Source: Parvimonas sp. (lineage in GTDB: Bacteria > Bacillota > Clostridia > Tissierellales > Peptoniphilaceae). Taken from it: a DNA stretch of 45,929 nt. The stretch spans positions 1 to 45,929 of the forward strand of contig JALEHY010000035.1 of the NCBI GenBank assembly GCA_022770425.1, written 5' to 3'. The position numbers were made by a program, and so were the translations under genes. Shown in pieces: positions 42,711 through 45,929 of the stretch. The notes under the pieces are model-generated. The model was not told the DNA's origin, ran no database searches, and was given only the letters and a program-made list of their open reading frames with translations. Positions within the stretch are counted from its first letter, which is position 1. Each line of letters opens with the position of its first letter.

Positions 42711-45533
42711 ATGAGTAAAAAAAATATAGCTGTTTTATTGGCAAGTGTTATCATTTTAAGTGCTTGTGGCGGAAAAAATAAAGAACAGTCACAAAAAGAA
42801 AAGATAGATGTAAGTTTATTTGAAGAAAATGATAAAAAAAGGAGTAAGTATAAAGGGTATACTGTTGAAGACGTTTATATTGACGGGAAAAAAGTTAAGA
42901 TAGATGTTCAAAGTCACGGAGAACATTATCATATTATTTTTAACGGGAAAAAGTATATGATAAGTAAAGAACAGTATGATAAACTTAAAACTCCAAATAA
43001 TGATATTGTTCTTAGTGATGACAATGAGGAAAAAAGTTTATCTGAAATAAACGCCAACGAGATAGAAAGTTATTTTAAGCATGGAGATCATTGGCATATA
43101 AAGTTGAAGGACGGAAGCGAAATTGTAACTTTTGATGATCCAAGTAAGATTGCAATAGGTAAAGAGAGATATGTTCAAACTGTCAGTAAAGATAAACTAA
43201 ATTCTAAAGAAATAGTTTCTAAGTGGAAACATGGAGATCATTGGCATGTAAGACTTGCAGACGGTACTGAATATATAACTTATGATAATCCTAATGATAT
43301 CAGTTTTAGAAATGATTCAAATGTTTCAAGTAAAAATAGTGAAATTGTTGAAGTTGTAGGAGCGGATAAATTAGATAATAAAAAAATTGTATCTATAAGA
43401 AAACATGGAGATCATTGGCATGTGAAAACTGCTGACGGAAAAGAGTATGTTACTTATGATGATCCTTCAGGAAAGCAAACTATAGATGAAGTAGTCAAAG
43501 GAAATCCTGATAATTCCGGTTCAAAAGATAATAAAGAAAAAGAGGATTTGAATAAAGATTCGGAAAAAATAAATGTTACGAAAATTGTAAAGCACGATGA
43601 CCATTATCATGTAACTATAAACGGTCGTGAACAAATAATGAATGATGCTGAACTTAAAGAACTTGAGAGAAAAGTAGGAACTTTGCCTAAAATTGAAGTT
43701 TGGAAAAATGAAGATATCCATGAAAATGAACAGAAAAAGGAATTTGAAATGCATCTTCATGGAGTTAAAGGGCATTATCACCCTCAAGATGAAATGAACA
43801 TTGAGGCACATAGTCATAAAGAAAAAGATATTGTAAGCTATAAGTGGTATGTGAAAAGAAGTGATTCGAATTCTTTTGAAGAAATAAAGGGACAAAATGG
43901 TAAGTTTTTAAAAATAAAGGTTACATTAAAAGAGCATAATTCAATTATAAAAGTTGAGGCTTTTGATAAATTTAAAAATGTTATTGACACCTGTAGTAAA
44001 AAAATTGAAGTTATAGATCACGGTTCACACGACAATGAACATATTAGTGAGAAAGAACCTCATGTGGATATGCATTTTCACGGGGATACTGAATACGAGG
44101 ACGGAGAAACTCTTCAAATTTACGCTCATAGTGGCGTGAAGTCTGTAAAGGGATATAAGTGGTTTATTAAAAAGACTACAGATAATGATTTTAATGAGAT
44201 AAAAGGGAAAACAGAAGCTATTTTTGAAATGAAAGTTGATTTGTCTTTTGATAAATCAATTTTAAAAGCTGTAGCTGTTGATACATCAGGAAAAGTTGTA
44301 GACCATTATGCTGTTGAGTTGTCTGTTTCCGAGGCGATAGATGAAACAAGCAAAAATGCAGAAAATTTGATGATTAATGATTTGAAGATAAACCCTAAAA
44401 TAGTTGAACTTTTAAAAAGTAAAAAAGATATACAAGTTGCGGGTAATGCAAAATTTCCTTACGATACAAAAGATAAAGAAAAAATTATAAAATTTTTAAG
44501 TCAGGTAATTTATATAAATTTAGAGGATATTGAAAATGTTGAAAATGATCCTGTTATGAAATATCTTAATAATATACAGGGTTTTAGCTTTAGTAAAAAT
44601 ATTGACGATAAAAAAATAAATAAATTGTTAGATGAAAATAAGAGTTTATGTAAAACATTGGACTACTTATCGTTTAATGCATCGCCTATAACAAATTTAC
44701 AATTTTTGAATAAACTTAATGATTTTGGACAACTTGAGTTGGATTCAATTGATGAAAAAGCATTGACTTTTGAAGGAGTAAAGACAGAAAAATTGGAGAA
44801 ATTATGGAAATTGTATATACAAGATTCAAATATAACTTCAGTCGAATTTTTGAAAAAAATGCCTAAAATTGCAAAATTGAATTTATCAAATACTAAAATT
44901 ACAGACCTTTCTGCTGTGGAGAATTTAAAAGAATTGGTAATATTTACTTTTACAAACAACAAGACAGATAACTTATCAGTTCTTGAAAATTGTTCAAATT
45001 TACAACAACTAATAATTGATAAAACGACAAATACAAAAGGAAAACAAGTTGATTTAAGTTTTGTAAATAATACTAAAATAAATACTTTATTAATGAAAGA
45101 TTGTAAGACTTCTGATTTGACAGCTTTAAATGGTAATTCAAACTTAAAACAGTTAGACGCTTCAAATTCTTATGATTTGAAAGCGGATAAATTACCGAAT
45201 TTACCTAATATTGAAGGAATTAACTTATCTGGAACTTTTATGACTTCTCTTAAAGATATTCCGATTTATCCAAAACTTAAAGCACTTGCAATGGACAGAA
45301 CAGGACTTGAAAATTTAGAAGGAATACAAAACCAACCATCATTGGAAATGGCAACATTTGTAGGTTGTATGATAAATACTTTTGAAATTTCATCACCTGC
45401 AATTAAACTTAGAGCTTTGTCACTTACAGATAATAAAATTTCGAGTTGGAAAGGTTATAAAGAAAATTTTCCTAATGTTAAGAATGTAATAGTTGTAAAT
45501 AATCCTATCCATAAAAACAAACCGCAAAATTAA
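42711..45533 (+). CDS. Histidine-triad / leucine-rich-repeat surface lipoprotein (Slr/Pht-like)
   Basis: The protein has 940 residues from ATG 42711 (GGAGG at 42701-42705). The frame is open from 42615, but a promoter lies in between and the signal peptide begins at 42711. The lipobox LSAC gives Cys19. Five histidine triads of the HxxHxH type follow: HGEHYH at 69, HGDHWH at 124, 174 and 232, HDDHYH at 295. Two Ig-like repeats of about 100 residues each start near 345 and 450 and also begin with His-rich stretches (HLHGVKGHYH, HFHGD). From about 660 to the end lie leucine-rich repeats like those of internalins. This layout recalls streptococcal Slr and Pht proteins, which bind zinc and host factors. 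A role in zinc capture and adhesion is inferred. Confidence 0.88.
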   Translation: MSKKNIAVLLASVIILSACGGKNKEQSQKEKIDVSLFEENDKKRSKYKGYTVEDVYIDGKKVKIDVQSHGEHYHIIFNGKKYMISKEQYDKLKTPNNDIVLSDDNEEKSLSEINANEIESYFKHGDHWHIKLKDGSEIVTFDDPSKIAIGKERYVQTVSKDKLNSKEIVSKWKHGDHWHVRLADGTEYITYDNPNDISFRNDSNVSSKNSEIVEVVGADKLDNKKIVSIRKHGDHWHVKTADGKEYVTYDDPSGKQTIDEVVKGNPDNSGSKDNKEKEDLNKDSEKINVTKIVKHDDHYHVTINGREQIMNDAELKELERKVGTLPKIEVWKNEDIHENEQKKEFEMHLHGVKGHYHPQDEMNIEAHSHKEKDIVSYKWYVKRSDSNSFEEIKGQNGKFLKIKVTLKEHNSIIKVEAFDKFKNVIDTCSKKIEVIDHGSHDNEHISEKEPHVDMHFHGDTEYEDGETLQIYAHSGVKSVKGYKWFIKKTTDNDFNEIKGKTEAIFEMKVDLSFDKSILKAVAVDTSGKVVDHYAVELSVSEAIDETSKNAENLMINDLKINPKIVELLKSKKDIQVAGNAKFPYDTKDKEKIIKFLSQVIYINLEDIENVENDPVMKYLNNIQGFSFSKNIDDKKINKLLDENKSLCKTLDYLSFNASPITNLQFLNKLNDFGQLELDSIDEKALTFEGVKTEKLEKLWKLYIQDSNITSVEFLKKMPKIAKLNLSNTKITDLSAVENLKELVIFTFTNNKTDNLSVLENCSNLQQLIIDKTTNTKGKQVDLSFVNNTKINTLLMKDCKTSDLTALNGNSNLKQLDASNSYDLKADKLPNLPNIEGINLSGTFMTSLKDIPIYPKLKALAMDRTGLENLEGIQNQPSLEMATFVGCMINTFEISSPAIKLRALSLTDNKISSWKGYKENFPNVKNVIVVNNPIHKNKPQN
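43080..43460 (+). repeat. Three repeats encoding histidine-triad modules
   Basis: A near-identical 18-base core, coding HGDHWH, recurs at 43080, 43230 and 43404, each followed by a similar stretch coding for DG-(S/T/K)-E-x-(V/I)-T-(F/Y)-D-(D/N)-P. Unit spacing is 150 and 174 bases. They look like internal duplications. Confidence 0.85.
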
Positions 45534-45550
45534 ATAAAACATTGAAATTA

Positions 45551-45580
45551 GTAGACTGTAAATTACAGTCTACTTTTTTT
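45551..45580 (+). terminator. Terminator after the histidine-triad lipoprotein
   Basis: A perfect 8-bp stem GTAGACTG 45551-45558 with CAGTCTAC 45566-45573 (the loop bases can pair further) is followed by seven T. Confidence 0.92.
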
Positions 45581-45682
45581 ACAGAGGATAATTAAATGAA
45601 GTTCAGATTATTAGCAATAAAAAATTCTTATTAATAATGAAATGTTGATAAGTAAAATTTATTGTACTTTTGTCATAAAAAA

Positions 45683-45691
45683 TGATATAAT
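45683..45691 (+). promoter_or_regulatory. Extended -10 promoter for the last gene
   Basis: TGA followed by TATAAT at 45686-45691 is an extended -10. A partial -35 TTGTAC lies at 45662-45667 with an 18-base spacer. Confidence 0.6.
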
Positions 45692-45728
45692 ACATTGTGA
45701 AATTTTAAAGAACAATTAGGAGAATTTT

Positions 45729-45929
45729 ATGAAAAACGGTAAATTAACATTGGCTTTGGCACTTGGAATTAGTATGTTTTCTTCAACGCTTTTTGCAAGT
45801 GAAAGCGTAAGGGAATTGTATAACAAAAACGGGATAATTTTGAACTTAACCGGAGATGAAAAAGGAAGTTTTAAAGTTACGGTTGAAAACAAAAGTAAAA
45901 AAGATATGTTAAATGTAAAACTGGTTTCT
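45729..45929 (+). CDS. Secreted protein, N-terminal part (cut by window end)
   Basis: ATG 45729 follows an AGGAG site. The 67 visible codons begin with a classic signal peptide: MKNGK, a hydrophobic core (LALALGISMF) and a likely cleavage after LFA-S at about residues 22-24. The mature part starts ESVRELYNKNG and then looks like a beta-rich domain (GSFKVTVENKSKKDML). No lipobox is seen, so it would be secreted or anchored otherwise, perhaps by a C-terminal motif outside the window. Family unknown. Confidence 0.8.
   Translation, partial: MKNGKLTLALALGISMFSSTLFASESVRELYNKNGIILNLTGDEKGSFKVTVENKSKKDMLNVKLVS

Noticed and set aside
43080..43460. Regularly spaced repeats considered as CRISPR-like
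   Set aside because: They are in-frame codons of histidine-triad modules, with only three copies and coding spacers. No CRISPR array was seen anywhere in the window.
45597..45635. 12-codon frame with a GAGG site after the last terminator
   Set aside because: Too short, and the promoter for the next gene lies after it; no sign that it is transcribed.

Overview
The window looks like chromosome from a very AT-rich, anaerobic Gram-positive bacterium, probably a Firmicute of the Tissierellia/Peptoniphilaceae type. Parvimonas is my best guess from memory and was not checked. The grounds are strong Shine-Dalgarno sites, lipoprotein signal peptides, AddAB rather than RecBCD, an rnfCDGEAB cluster, an iron-sulfur L-serine dehydratase in two subunits, and a UgtP-type glycolipid synthase. 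Almost all genes are on the + strand, in short operons separated by clear hairpin terminators.

Layout. 1-2000: edge of a decayed mobile region, with the C-terminal part of a phage-type PLD-like protein, an unknown protein with a HEPN-like motif, and a broken tnpV. 2190-4793 (- strand): fused ABC ATPase/permease. 4872-7480: GNAT acetyltransferase and topA. 7711-9765: rpsB with a structured leader, then tsf. 9900-13278: a fused LicC-LicA-like enzyme, an unlisted 59-residue membrane protein and an NCS1-type transporter. 13449-20690: addB-addA. 20793-24937: a DUF1292-type protein with a Cys-Gly run, then HAD phosphatase, peroxiredoxin, radical SAM protein, sdaAB and sdaAA. 25040-25508: wreck of an IS30-family transposase. 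25731-31235: tRNA-Leu(GAG) directly followed by rnfCDGEAB. 31384-33049: ispE-murI. 33429-40830: rpoB-rpoC. 40895-41998: glycolipid synthase. 42043-45929: surface proteins, namely a small lipoprotein, a large histidine-triad/leucine-rich-repeat lipoprotein and the start of a secreted protein.

How it fits together. Serine dehydratase makes pyruvate from an amino acid. Rnf couples ferredoxin oxidation to NAD+ reduction and ion pumping, as expected of an amino-acid-fermenting anaerobe. The LicCA-like enzyme could make CDP-choline for surface decoration. The lipoproteins and glycolipid synthase build the envelope. The rest is housekeeping.

Most worth a second look: RnfB has lost all four ligands of exactly one predicted [4Fe-4S] cluster while keeping the others. 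RnfD carries a charged Arg/Glu-repeat extension of about 155 residues. The rnf operon has no visible promoter of its own and seems to be transcribed through tRNA-Leu. A 59-residue membrane protein is translationally coupled to the NCS1 transporter next to LicCA. All calls come from reading the sequence; no database search was possible.
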